Below are positions 23,007 to 31,676 of a DNA stretch of 64,000 bases, one piece after another. A program made the position numbers and the translations under genes. The DNA is taken from positions 806,001 through 870,000 of the forward strand of contig DATEMU010000003.1 in NCBI GenBank assembly GCA_035275405.1, in the 5' to 3' direction. This DNA is from Phycisphaerae bacterium (GTDB lineage Bacteria; Planctomycetota; Phycisphaerae; UBA1845; UTPLA1). Numbering within the stretch: position 1 is the stretch's first letter; every line of letters starts with the position of its first letter. Below the pieces are notes generated by a model. The model was not told where the DNA came from and ran no database searches. It saw only the letters and a program-made list of their open reading frames with translations.

Positions 23007-24691
23007 GGGCGAGGGATATCATACGCCGCCCGGGCGGATTTGAGGTACTTGTCCTCCCAGTTGGGGCCCAGGCGAGTGGGGAATTCGTCGAGGCGGGCCT
23101 GCGCGGCGTGGTCCATCCAGCGACGATCCTGTATGCGGTGATACTGAAGAAGGCCTAGTGCGGAGAACGTTGTTGTCATCCAGATTAATGCTGCGGTACG
23201 TGCGAGCAATCGCCAATTCTTGAGCATTAGTACGGATGACGACAGCGCCAGGAGGCCGATGGTCGCCAATATGAGAGTGAAGTTTCCCGTCGCGAGGCCA
23301 ATTCGCCTCAGAGCAATCGCGATAGGCGCGGGGGCCGACGCAGCGAGGCTCCATAGTCCGACCATTGCCAATGCGGCGACGACAAGCTGAACGACGCGCG
23401 GCTTCCCTCCGGACATTACGTCCGAGCTCATCGTCAACGCGACGGTCAGCACGCCCCACGCGATGATGGCCAGGGACAGCAAGGCCGCCCACGCCATCGA
23501 GTACGGGCCGTACGACATGGCTCGAACGCACACGACCGCCATCAACGCCGCGAAGGCCGCGCCGAGCCCTGCCGATCGGAGCATCGTCGGCCCGCGCACT
23601 TGCGCCGGGATTTTGTTTTTGCCCGCGATGGCTCGCGCCGCCAGGGCCGATACGGCGACGCCCAGCACGATGAGCGCGCCGATGGATGTCAGAAAAACCG
23701 CCGCCGCCGCTATGAAAGGGGTCCAGACTCGCCGGAATTCCTCGGTGCCGACGACCGGCGGCCGAGAGGGATGCGTCGGGTCCATCGGCGCGGCGGACGC
23801 GCCGGCGTGGTAGGCTTCGCGCAAAGAGGCGAGATCGGTAGCGACCTGACGGTCGGGGCCGGCTATTTTTCCCAACAACTCGACGCATAGCAGCCGCGTG
23901 CCGGCGTCTTTTTCCGAGTCGATGACGCCGAGGAGGGCCTGGCCCAGCCAGAGGATACAGGCATCGGCATTGGCCGCATTTCCCTGAGCGCGAAGCTGGG
24001 CGGAAAGATCCGATAGCCGCCGCTGCAGCTTGGGCAAGGCGGCGAAATGATCGACGATTTGATAGTGATTCAGAGTGACCGCCGCGGAGGCCGCGACGTC
24101 GGCGCGGCGAATGTGCTTTTTGAGCACCTCGAACCACGCCCGCGTGTATTCCTCGTTGTAGAGGCGTGCGCCCTGGGCCTGCGGAAGGGCGTCCATCAGG
24201 CGGCGGATTTTGTTGAAGCGATCGTGGCACGACCTGTCGGCGGCGGCTTCAAAGTCCGGCAGGGTGGCATAAGTCAGACGGCTCAGGAGGTTGTCGAAAT
24301 CGGAGCGGATCAGGTAGGTGGCCTCGTTTTTGAGTTCCGCCGGGAGCGGCCCCGGTTCGACCTTCGCCATGGCACTGATGAGTTTGTCGGCAGCGTCGTG
24401 CTTGAGGGCGACGGGATCGGCGGCCATCCGAGATCGAAGATCTGTGTAAATTTTTTCCCATGAGGCGCGGGGGATGGCGTTGAACTCCACGCCACGGACG
24501 GCGGAGAGGAAACTCGTCGGTTCGAGGATTTGGAATAGAAACAGGGCGCCGGCGATCGCGGCCAGGATTGCGGGGATGGCGATCGATTTGATGGATACAG
24601 CCGGCGGACTCGCTCTAAGCGGGTGGGCCGAGGGCGGCGGTTTTCCGCGATCCGGTCGGCGTTGGGATGGGGAGGGCCTTCGGCGCGACAT
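23003..24691 (-). CDS. large membrane protein with helical extracytoplasmic domain, function unknown
   Basis: About 562 residues from ATG 24691. A basic Pro/Arg-rich N-terminus is followed by a membrane helix (SIAIPAILAAIAGALFLFQI), a soluble mainly helical domain of about 270 residues, and then about seven membrane segments (from FIAAAAVFLTSIGALIVLGV onward). The start is uncertain: the chosen ATG overlaps the previous gene by about 77 bases and lacks a clear ribosome site; no good start exists closer to the first helix. The stop overlaps cinA (ATGA). No family recognised. Confidence 0.65.
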   Translation of the reverse strand: MSRRRPSPSQRRPDRGKPPPSAHPLRASPPAVSIKSIAIPAILAAIAGALFLFQILEPTSFLSAVRGVEFNAIPRASWEKIYTDLRSRMAADPVALKHDAADKLISAMAKVEPGPLPAELKNEATYLIRSDFDNLLSRLTYATLPDFEAAADRSCHDRFNKIRRLMDALPQAQGARLYNEEYTRAWFEVLKKHIRRADVAASAAVTLNHYQIVDHFAALPKLQRRLSDLSAQLRAQGNAANADACILWLGQALLGVIDSEKDAGTRLLCVELLGKIAGPDRQVATDLASLREAYHAGASAAPMDPTHPSRPPVVGTEEFRRVWTPFIAAAAVFLTSIGALIVLGVAVSALAARAIAGKNKIPAQVRGPTMLRSAGLGAAFAALMAVVCVRAMSYGPYSMAWAALLSLAIIAWGVLTVALTMSSDVMSGGKPRVVQLVVAALAMVGLWSLAASAPAPIAIALRRIGLATGNFTLILATIGLLALSSSVLMLKNWRLLARTAALIWMTTTFSALGLLQYHRIQDRRWMDHAAQARLDEFPTRLGPNWEDKYLKSARAAYDIPRP

Positions 24692-25451
24692 CGACGTGGT
24701 GCTCGGGCGGCGTGTAGTGGTAGGGCGACAGGGCCGCCTTGCGACACAACCGCACGATACGTTGGACCAGCCGGTCGTAGTTGTCAATCGTCTCATGTGT
24801 CACGCCCATGTCCGTCAGGTCGTGGGCAAGGTGCTGACCGGTCACTTCGCGGCGGATCCAGTAGTCGTCGTACCAGTAGAAGGGATGCTCCTCGGCGATG
24901 TTTGAGGCCCGCGTGGAGACAAGGTCGCTGCCCCATTTGGTGCTGTCGGGATTTTGCTGGACGTAGTTGCGGACCTTGATGGCGTTGTGACCGATCGGGA
25001 TCGGCATGGGCGGCTCATGCGGGTCATCGTCGCCGCGCTCCTGGGCGTTGTGGGGCCAGTCCTTTTTGTAGGCATCGATGGTGAAGACGGCGTCGATGTG
25101 CTTCATCTTGTGGCATTGGGCGTAATGGCGGACGACCTGGGTGCATAGAAACGCGCCGTGACCGTGGCCGACGAGGATGACCTCCTCGTCCGGATTCGCG
25201 TCAATGTCGACGACGATCTTGAGCCAGTTGTCGGGGGTATAGACTTGGGCGTTGATTTCCTGGCAGGTCAGTTCGTGGGCGATGGATTTCAAGGCATCGG
25301 ATCGTTCGTTCGGCGTGCCTTCAATCAGATAGACGCGCGGGCCGGTGTAACACCATTGTTCCGGCTGATGGCAGCCGGAACTGCCGAGTATCGCTGCGAA
25401 AAGACACACGATGAGTTCGGCCCAAGAATGAACTTTGGAACTGACGTTCAT
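24615..25451 (-). CDS. lipoprotein with alpha/beta-hydrolase-like fold
   Basis: A 278-residue product with a lipoprotein signal (ILGSSGC, Cys27). The segment VYLIEGTPNE near residue 40 and EEVILVGHGHGAFLCTQVV (89-107) look like the beta-strand and nucleophile elbow of an alpha/beta hydrolase. The elbow is G-H-G-H-G (95-99), so the Ser of G-x-S-x-G is Gly97 and no nucleophile is present there. It is the first gene of a minus-strand operon that continues to cinA and gatB. It may bind rather than cleave its ligand. Confidence 0.7.
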   Translation of the reverse strand: MNVSSKVHSWAELIVCLFAAILGSSGCHQPEQWCYTGPRVYLIEGTPNERSDALKSIAHELTCQEINAQVYTPDNWLKIVVDIDANPDEEVILVGHGHGAFLCTQVVRHYAQCHKMKHIDAVFTIDAYKKDWPHNAQERGDDDPHEPPMPIPIGHNAIKVRNYVQQNPDSTKWGSDLVSTRASNIAEEHPFYWYDDYWIRREVTGQHLAHDLTDMGVTHETIDNYDRLVQRIVRLCRKAALSPYHYTPPEHHVDVAPKALPIPTPTGSRKTAALGPPA

Positions 25452-25713
25452 CTTGCTCCCAACACGTCACCTACCAGGGGTGAACTCCTCAGCAATGCGG
25501 CGGGCCGACATCGCTGGGCCGCGCCGAATCGGAAATGTTCTTCCGGCACCAATTCTATCCAGCGACGTCGGTGCCTATCGACTCTTTTTTTCGAATCGCA
25601 TTTTGCGGTGGCGGGCAATTCCGGCCGCGGTATCGGGCGTTACCGGACGGCGTCATTGACACCAGCGAACCTGTCGCTAGGTTGGCGGGCTTGAGAATTG
25701 GTGGAGGCGGCGA

Positions 25714-26517
25714 TTGAACGTTTCGCTGGCGATTGAATCCGTTGAGAACGCCGAGGCGCTCGCCCAGACCGCGCACGTAGCGGCCCGCGCCGGCTTTCAG
25801 GGGCTGGAACTGCCCGTTGGAGCAAGCGGATTGCTTTCGCTCGATACCCCTCCGGCGGAATGTCACGAAATATGCCGGAGGGTCGTCGATGCCGGACTCG
25901 GAATCTCGGCACTGTCCCTGCGCCGGTCGGCGGAGGACCCGCACCTGGCGTCGTCCGATGCCGCCGATCGCCGCCGGGCCCAGGAGCGCGTTATTGCGGC
26001 GCTTGATCGTGCCGGATGGCTCAACACCTCTCTGCTTGTCTTCGCTCCTGTCGTCCTTGGCGCGCCCGAAGCCCGCTACGAGGAGGCATATGGGCGGGCC
26101 GTCGAGGGCCTGTTGGCTCTGCGCTTCGAGGCGCAGCAGCGCGGCGTGCACATTGCCTGCGCGATTCGGGATACGCGTTTTCTGCTTTCGCCGACGGAGG
26201 CGCGGACGTTTATCGACCGTGTTAATTCGCCATTCGTGGGCCTGAGCCTGGATATCGGATCGCTCTTGGCTTTCGGCTATCCGGAGGATTGGATCGCGTC
26301 GCTGGGGCATCGCGCATTCCATGTTTATCTCACTGATCATTGCCGAGGGAAATTGGCGAATCCTGCCGGAATCGGCGAGGGGGATGGGGATTGGCCGACA
26401 GTTGTCGGAGCACTAAGGGCCGCGCGATATACGGGGCCGCTGACCGTGCCTCCCTCGAACGATCCGCTTGAGAGTTTTGGAAAAGCGATTCGGATTTTAG
26501 GAGAGCCGGCGAAATGA
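25714..26517 (+). CDS. xylose-isomerase-like TIM-barrel protein
   Basis: A 267-residue (beta/alpha)8 protein of the sugar phosphate isomerase/epimerase (AP endonuclease family 2-like) superfamily. Segments FQGLELPVGASGLLSL, the central GLSLDIGSLLAFG, and the ending HVYLTDHCRGKLANP follow the family pattern; acidic residues of this fold bind metal. A TTG start at 25714 follows GGAGGCGG. Only a general superfamily assignment is possible, and the substrate is not evident. It is upstream of hsp20-lon with 130 bases between. Confidence 0.75.
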   Translation: MNVSLAIESVENAEALAQTAHVAARAGFQGLELPVGASGLLSLDTPPAECHEICRRVVDAGLGISALSLRRSAEDPHLASSDAADRRRAQERVIAALDRAGWLNTSLLVFAPVVLGAPEARYEEAYGRAVEGLLALRFEAQQRGVHIACAIRDTRFLLSPTEARTFIDRVNSPFVGLSLDIGSLLAFGYPEDWIASLGHRAFHVYLTDHCRGKLANPAGIGEGDGDWPTVVGALRAARYTGPLTVPPSNDPLESFGKAIRILGEPAK

Positions 26518-26539
26518 GTATGGGCTGGATTCGTAGAAA

Positions 26540-26557
26540 GCAGCCGTGGGCGGCTGC
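26540..26557. terminator. GC-rich hairpin after the isomerase-like gene
   Basis: GCAGCCG pairs with CGGCTGC around the loop TGGG, 23 bases after the stop at 26517. It has no T-run afterwards, so it is only a possible terminator or an RNA-stabilising hairpin. Confidence 0.35.
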
Positions 26558-26609
26558 ACTCCATCTAAATTGACGGGCGGGACGGCCCATCCTAGACTTT
26601 GAGCGCGCG

Positions 26610-26625
26610 CCCGCGTCGGCGCGGG
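26610..26625. promoter_or_regulatory. GC hairpin in the hsp20 leader
   Basis: CCCGCG pairs with CGCGGG around TCGG, 25 bases before the hsp20 start. No CIRCE (TTAGCACTC-N9-GAGTGCTAA) is present, so if the operon is heat-controlled it is not by HrcA at this site. The hairpin could act as an RNA structure, which is speculative. Confidence 0.3.
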
Positions 26626-26650
26626 TGACGGACTTTCCTGGATTCGCAAG

Positions 26651-27052
26651 ATGAGTAAGAACAGCCATTTCCAGCGCCTCACAGCCCGCGGAGAGATCAC
26701 CTCGGAAGAAATGATCACGCGGCAATACATCCGCTTCAGTCAGGCGGACGCGTGGCGGCCGGATGTGAACATCTATGAAACGAGCCGGGCTCTGATCGTA
26801 TGCGTCGACGTGGCGGGCATGAAGGCCGACGATTTCGAAGTAGACGTGGTGGAGGGTGCGCTGGTGATTCGCGGCCGCCGGTCGGCGCCGGTGCCCGACG
26901 CGCACGGCGGCGATATCGGCGTTCATTTGATGGAGATTGATAACGGTCCGTTCTGCCGGCAGATCGCCCTGCCGTCTTCGATCGATCGCGAGGGAATCAG
27001 CGCCGATTATCGCGACGGGCTGCTGTGGATTAATCTGCCCAAAACGACGTAG
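26651..27052 (+). CDS. small heat-shock protein (Hsp20/alpha-crystallin)
   Basis: A 133-residue ATP-independent holdase of the alpha-crystallin family. The core domain is present: DVNIYETSRALIVCVDVAGM (39-58), then FEVDVVEGALVIRGRRSAPV, and the last core strand GLLWINLPK (about 122-130). The short N-terminal arm carries MSKNSHFQRLTARGEITSEE. It lies 33 bases upstream of lon, so both are probably co-transcribed, linking a chaperone with a protease. Confidence 0.88.
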   Translation: MSKNSHFQRLTARGEITSEEMITRQYIRFSQADAWRPDVNIYETSRALIVCVDVAGMKADDFEVDVVEGALVIRGRRSAPVPDAHGGDIGVHLMEIDNGPFCRQIALPSSIDREGISADYRDGLLWINLPKTT

Positions 27053-27085
27053 TCGCCGCCGCGCGGCCGCAGGGAGCCTTTCCGC

Positions 27086-29671
27086 ATGAGCGCCACCGAC
27101 CCGGACCTCGAACTCCTCACCGCGGAAAGTGGCGGGGGCGAACACGAAGGCGGGGAATCTCAAATCGCGGTGATCCCCGTCGATCCGGAATCGGCCAAAC
27201 GACTTCAAATCCCGGAGCTGTTGCCTGTCCTCCCCGTTCGTGAGACGGTTATTTTTCCGGGGACGATCATTCCCCTTGCCGTGGGCCGGGACAAATCGAA
27301 AAAGCTGATCGACGCCGTCATTACCGGTAACAAGATCCTCGGCGTCGTCGCGCAGCGCAGCTCGGAGACGGACGACCCGGGATTGGAGGATCTTTACCGC
27401 GTCGGGACGGTCGTCAGCATCCTCAAGCTGCTGAACCTGGCGGAGGGTCAGCAATCGATCATCGTTCATGGGCTGCTTCGGTTCGGCATCGAGCGAATCG
27501 ACCAGACCGATCCGTTTCTGATCGCGCGGGCGCATACCCGGGAGGACACCTACGCGAACACGACGGAGCTGGATGCGCTCAAGGATACGGCCAAGACCCA
27601 GGCGGCGCGGGTCATCGAGTTGACGCCCGGCGTGCCGGACGATGCGGTCATTGTGCTCAAGAGCATCGACCGGCCCAGCACGCTGGCGGACTTTCTCGCG
27701 GCGAATCTGTCGCTCGGCCTGGTGGAGAAGCAGGAGATTCTGGAGACGTTTGACGTCACGGACCGGCTGCGGAAGATCAATCACCACCTGGCGCATCAGG
27801 TCGAGGTGCTGGAGCTCTCGGGCAAGATTCAACAACAGGTGAAGAGCGAGATCGACAAGACGCAGCGGGAGTACTACCTGCACGAGCAACTTCGCGCGAT
27901 CCAGAAGGAGCTGGGGGAGACCGACGGTCGCGAGGTGGAATTGCAGGAGATCAAGAAGGCGCTGGCCGAGGCGAAGATGCCGGAAGTCGTGGAAAAGGAG
28001 GCCAAGCGGGAGTTGGATCGCCTTCAGAGGACGCCGCAGGCATCGCCCGAATACAGCGGAAGTCTGGATTACCTGCACTGGCTGTGCGAACTGCCGTGGT
28101 CAAAGTCGACCGAGGACAAGTTGGGCATCTCTCATGCCGAGGAGGTCCTGAACGCCGATCATTACGATTTGGACAAGGTGAAGAAGCGCATCCTCGAGTT
28201 TCTCGCCGTGCGCAAACTCAAGCCTGACGGGCGAGGCCCGATCCTGTGCTTCACTGGGCCGCCCGGCGTGGGCAAGACGTCGCTCGGCAAGTCGATCGCC
28301 CGGGCTCTGGGGCGGGAATTCATCCGCATGTCCGTCGGCGGCGTGCGCGACGAGGCGGACATCCGTGGCCATCGCCGGACCTATATCGGGTCCTTACCGG
28401 GGCGAATCATCCAGGAGATCCGCAAGGCCGGGGCGAACAACCCGGTCTTCATGATCGACGAAGTGGACAAGATCGGGGCGGATTTTCGGGGCGATCCGTC
28501 CTCGGCGCTGCTGGAAGTGCTCGATCCGGAGCAGAACAACACATTTCAGGATCACTACCTGGGGGTGCCGTTCGATTTGACTCGGGTCTTTTTCATCTGC
28601 ACTTCGAATTACATGGAAGCCGTGCCGCCGCCGCTTCGTGATCGGATGGAAGTGATCGAAATCCCGGGCTACACGCGGTTGGACAAGCTGTTCATCGCCA
28701 AGAAATATCTCGTGCCGCGGCGGCGCAATGAATCCGGGCTCAAGCAGAGCGACATTAGTTTTTCCGATCGAGCGCTGGAGACGATCATCGATTCCTACAC
28801 GGCGGAGGCGGGCGTTCGAAACCTGGAACGGGAAATCGGCGCCGTTTGTCGCGGCGTGGCAGCGCAAGTGGCGCGCCGCAAGAAGCACCCGACGACGATC
28901 ACGCCCAAAAATCTCCCCGAATACCTCGGGCCGATCAAGTATGAGCCGGAGTTGGCTCTGCGCACCAGTGTTCCCGGCGTGGTGACGGGCCTGGCCTGGA
29001 CGCCGGTCGGGGGGGACATCCTCTTTGTCGAAGCGACGAGCATGGTGGGCAAGGGCAATTTTCAGCTTACCGGTCAACTCGGCGATGTGATGAAAGAGAG
29101 TGTGCAGGCGGCGTACAGCTTGATCCGTTCGCGGGCAGCGAAATATGGAGTCGATCCAAAAAGACTTACCGAGCAGGATATTCACGTTCACGTCCCCGCC
29201 GGCGCAATTCCCAAGGACGGCCCCTCCGCCGGCGTTACGATGTTCACGGCACTCGTTTCCCTATTGACGAATCGCCCGTGTCGTAGCGAAGTGGCGATGA
29301 CCGGTGAGATTACGCTGCGCGGGCTGGTGTTGCCGATTGGCGGCTTGAAGGAAAAAGCTCTGGCGGCGCATCGCGCGGGAATTAAGACGGTGATCATTCC
29401 TTTTCGCAATTCAAAGGATTTAGTGGAGATTCCAGCCGACGTTCGCAAGCAGATCAAGTTTGTGCCGTGCAAGGACGTGGACGAAGTGCTGGCCGCGTCC
29501 CTGGAATCGATCAAGCGCAAGATTCAGAAACAACGCGCCGCGAAAAGGCCGGCGGCAGGTCCGCGCCGCCCTGCCACGCGCGCAGCGGCGCCAGCGGTGC
29601 GGACCGGGCCCAAACGAAGTCCTTCCCCCTCGCGCATTGCGGTGCATCGACCGGCGCGGGCCTCGACATAG
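27086..29671 (+). CDS. lon: ATP-dependent Lon protease
   Basis: A 861-residue LonA type protease that degrades misfolded and regulatory proteins in the cytoplasm. Domains in order: LAN substrate-binding domain (about 45-240, starting LPVLPVRETVIFPGT), AAA+ module with Walker A GPPGVGKTSLGKS (about 391-403) and Walker B FMIDEVDKIG, and the Ser/Lys protease domain with the Ser in KDGPSAGVTM (about 711-719) and the Lys in GLKEKALAAHRAG (about 752-764). The C-terminal about 50 residues form an unusual basic Ala/Pro/Lys/Arg-rich tail not found in E. coli Lon. It is preceded by hsp20 33 bases upstream. Confidence 0.95.
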   Translation: MSATDPDLELLTAESGGGEHEGGESQIAVIPVDPESAKRLQIPELLPVLPVRETVIFPGTIIPLAVGRDKSKKLIDAVITGNKILGVVAQRSSETDDPGLEDLYRVGTVVSILKLLNLAEGQQSIIVHGLLRFGIERIDQTDPFLIARAHTREDTYANTTELDALKDTAKTQAARVIELTPGVPDDAVIVLKSIDRPSTLADFLAANLSLGLVEKQEILETFDVTDRLRKINHHLAHQVEVLELSGKIQQQVKSEIDKTQREYYLHEQLRAIQKELGETDGREVELQEIKKALAEAKMPEVVEKEAKRELDRLQRTPQASPEYSGSLDYLHWLCELPWSKSTEDKLGISHAEEVLNADHYDLDKVKKRILEFLAVRKLKPDGRGPILCFTGPPGVGKTSLGKSIARALGREFIRMSVGGVRDEADIRGHRRTYIGSLPGRIIQEIRKAGANNPVFMIDEVDKIGADFRGDPSSALLEVLDPEQNNTFQDHYLGVPFDLTRVFFICTSNYMEAVPPPLRDRMEVIEIPGYTRLDKLFIAKKYLVPRRRNESGLKQSDISFSDRALETIIDSYTAEAGVRNLEREIGAVCRGVAAQVARRKKHPTTITPKNLPEYLGPIKYEPELALRTSVPGVVTGLAWTPVGGDILFVEATSMVGKGNFQLTGQLGDVMKESVQAAYSLIRSRAAKYGVDPKRLTEQDIHVHVPAGAIPKDGPSAGVTMFTALVSLLTNRPCRSEVAMTGEITLRGLVLPIGGLKEKALAAHRAGIKTVIIPFRNSKDLVEIPADVRKQIKFVPCKDVDEVLAASLESIKRKIQKQRAAKRPAAGPRRPATRAAAPAVRTGPKRSPSPSRIAVHRPARAST

Positions 29672-29694
29672 TAGTCCGTCTCAAGCGACAGTTC

Positions 29695-29777
29695 GGGTGG
29701 CACGGTCTCGCAGCAGCGAGGCCGTGGTGCGCATGTCCAACACGGCCTGCCCGCTTCGCGGTCAGACCGTGCCACCC
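29695..29777. repeat. nested perfect inverted repeats after lon
   Basis: GGGTGGCACGGTCT at 29695-29708 pairs perfectly with AGACCGTGCCACCC at 29764-29777. Inside it, AGGCCGTG (29719-29726) pairs with CACGGCCT (29741-29748). The structure lies between the convergent lon and TPR-lipoprotein genes. It may be a bidirectional terminator or a miniature repeat element; there is no T-run. Confidence 0.75.
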
Positions 29778-29808
29778 CTGAACACATATGTTCAACGGAG
29801 ATGTTGCA

Positions 29809-30711
29809 CTATGGCGTGGCGTCATCGATCGCGGAGAGCGGTTCGGTCGTGGATTGCAATTCGGCCAGGACCATGCGGACGCTGGGCTGGTCGGGGTCGA
29901 GTTGAAGCGAGCGGCGGCAGTGGGCGGCGGCGCGTTCACGGGCGAGGGCGGCGTTCTCGCGGCCGCTGCGGGCCATCGCCAGATTCAGGGCGGCGAGGCT
30001 GTTGTGCACGGCAGGGTCGTCGCGGTCGAACTTCAGGGCGAGTTTGTATTCCTCCATGGCGGCGTCGAAATGCTGGGACGATTCGTAGACGGCGGCCAAC
30101 ATCGTGTGCGCCTGCGGATTGGAGGGGTCGATTTTCTGGGCGCGACGAAGCGTCTGGACGGCGCGATCGAATTCACCCCGTTGCCGATAGCATTGCGCGA
30201 GTCCCAGCGCGGCGACGTAATTATCCGGGGCCAGCGACAGCGTGTGACGATAGGCGCGGATGGCGGATTCCAGCAACTTGCGCCGATCGAGCGAGGTCGC
30301 GGCCAGGTGGCGCAGCGCATCGGCGAGGGCGAGCGCGTAGGTGCTATTTTCCGGCGCGTATTTCAGCGCGGCGCCATGATACGCAATGGCCTCTTCGAGT
30401 TGTCCTTGTTTCTCGGCGACGCGGCCGAGACCGGCGAGGGCCGATGCGTTGTTGGGATCGCAGCGCTCGGCGGATGCGAAGCATTTTCGGGCGCCGTCCA
30501 GATCGCCCCGCGCGAGAAGCTGGTCTCCGTGCTGAACGTGATGCTCCGCAGATTGAAAGATGTTTTGGAACGTCATGCGCGAGGGGATTTGACAACCGCC
30601 GAGCAGCGCCGCGAGCAGGACGAGGCTCGAACGAGCCGGCAGCGCGAATTGGCGCGGCGCACCGCGGCGCCGGCCGTCGGTCAGCGGTTCGCTGTTGAAC
30701 GGAAAATTCAC
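29809..30711 (-). CDS. TPR-repeat lipoprotein
   Basis: A 300-residue protein with a signal peptide and lipobox (LLAALLGGC, Cys40) followed by about six tetratricopeptide repeats, for example EHHVQHGDQLLARGDLDGAR, ASALAGLGRVAEKQGQLEEA and AALGLAQCYRQRGEFDRAVQ. TPRs mediate protein contacts at the envelope. The GTG start at 30711 is taken because the signal peptide follows it directly. It is divergent from the glycosyltransferase gene with 183 bases between, and convergent with lon. Confidence 0.88.
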   Translation of the reverse strand: MNFPFNSEPLTDGRRRGAPRQFALPARSSLVLLAALLGGCQIPSRMTFQNIFQSAEHHVQHGDQLLARGDLDGARKCFASAERCDPNNASALAGLGRVAEKQGQLEEAIAYHGAALKYAPENSTYALALADALRHLAATSLDRRKLLESAIRAYRHTLSLAPDNYVAALGLAQCYRQRGEFDRAVQTLRRAQKIDPSNPQAHTMLAAVYESSQHFDAAMEEYKLALKFDRDDPAVHNSLAALNLAMARSGRENAALARERAAAHCRRSLQLDPDQPSVRMVLAELQSTTEPLSAIDDATP

Positions 30712-30894
30712 GCGCGCACCTGGAGCCTCCCTGTGCGATATATCGGCCAGATTCGCGGCCGTGAAACTGCACCGGAGGGCACGAACCTCCGAAAACCGCG
30801 AGAATTTGACTTTTTCGGCCGCGCAAATATGATCCTTCGCTCCTCATCGGAGGGATTGCGAGGGCGATCCGATGGGGCTCCCGAGGCTTTCTTC

Positions 30895-31644
30895 ATGCGT
30901 GTCTTGGTCGCCGTCCCAGTGTTTAACGAGGCGCGTTATGTCCAGGGCGTGCTTTCCGAGCTTCGCCAATTGGGACATGACGTGCTCGTCGTGGACGACG
31001 GTTCGACGGATGAGACTCCTGAACTGTTGAAAAAGGCCCCCGGCATCGCCGTCATCCGCCATCCGGAAAATCGCGGCTACGGACAGAGCCTCATCGACGC
31101 ATTTGGTTACGCTGACCGGCAGGGCTACGACTGGATCATCACCATTGACTGCGACGACCAGCACGAGCCGGCAAGAATTCCGCTTTTTGTCGAGCGCGCC
31201 GCGCGCGATGACGTGGACATCATCTCCGGTTCGCGATACCTGACCGCACTGCCGGGGAGCACCCCCGCGCCGGAGGATCGACGGCGGATCAACGAGAAGA
31301 TCACGCGGATGCTCAATCGTGTGCTGGGGCTTTCGCTGACGGATGGGTTTTGCGGCTTCAAGGCGTATCGCGTTTCCAGGATCGCGCGGCTGCCCTTGTC
31401 CATACCGGGCTACGCGTTTCCGCTGCAGTTCTGGGTGCAGGCGGTCCGCTACGGTCTGCGGATTTGTGAACTGCCGGTGCCGCTGATCTACAACGATCCG
31501 AATCGCCACTTCGGCGGAATGCTGGACGACCCCACGTCCCGGCTGGAACACTACCTTGAGGTATTCTGTGCCGAACTGGGTAAGGAGCGGCAGGAGGCGC
31601 AGGCGGGACGGCCGTCCGTCGAGTGCCTTTCCGGCTGCGAGTAA
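30895..31644 (+). CDS. family 2 glycosyltransferase (dolichyl-phosphate-mannose-synthase-like)
   Basis: A 249-residue GT-A fold enzyme that probably transfers a sugar from a nucleotide donor to a polyprenyl lipid. The N-terminal VLVAVPVFNEARYVQGVLSE is the family start, VVDDGSTDETPELL and the DCDDQHEPARIP (DxD-type, metal and donor binding) follow, and GYGQSLIDAFG lies between. There is no C-terminal membrane domain, as in the short DPM1-like subset. The ATG at 30895 is chosen because it begins the fold; earlier in-frame starts have no family sequence. Confidence 0.85.
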   Translation: MRVLVAVPVFNEARYVQGVLSELRQLGHDVLVVDDGSTDETPELLKKAPGIAVIRHPENRGYGQSLIDAFGYADRQGYDWIITIDCDDQHEPARIPLFVERAARDDVDIISGSRYLTALPGSTPAPEDRRRINEKITRMLNRVLGLSLTDGFCGFKAYRVSRIARLPLSIPGYAFPLQFWVQAVRYGLRICELPVPLIYNDPNRHFGGMLDDPTSRLEHYLEVFCAELGKERQEAQAGRPSVECLSGCE

Positions 31645-31676
31645 CTTCCTTTCACGATCGGCTATAACTTCCGGTG

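Noticed and set aside
29695-29777. Insertion sequence end
   Set aside because: Inverted repeats without a transposase or a second end; listed as a repeat instead.
29788-30894. Long plus-strand open frame ahead of the glycosyltransferase
   Set aside because: It runs antisense to the TPR lipoprotein and only becomes protein-like at ATG 30895, where the glycosyltransferase begins.
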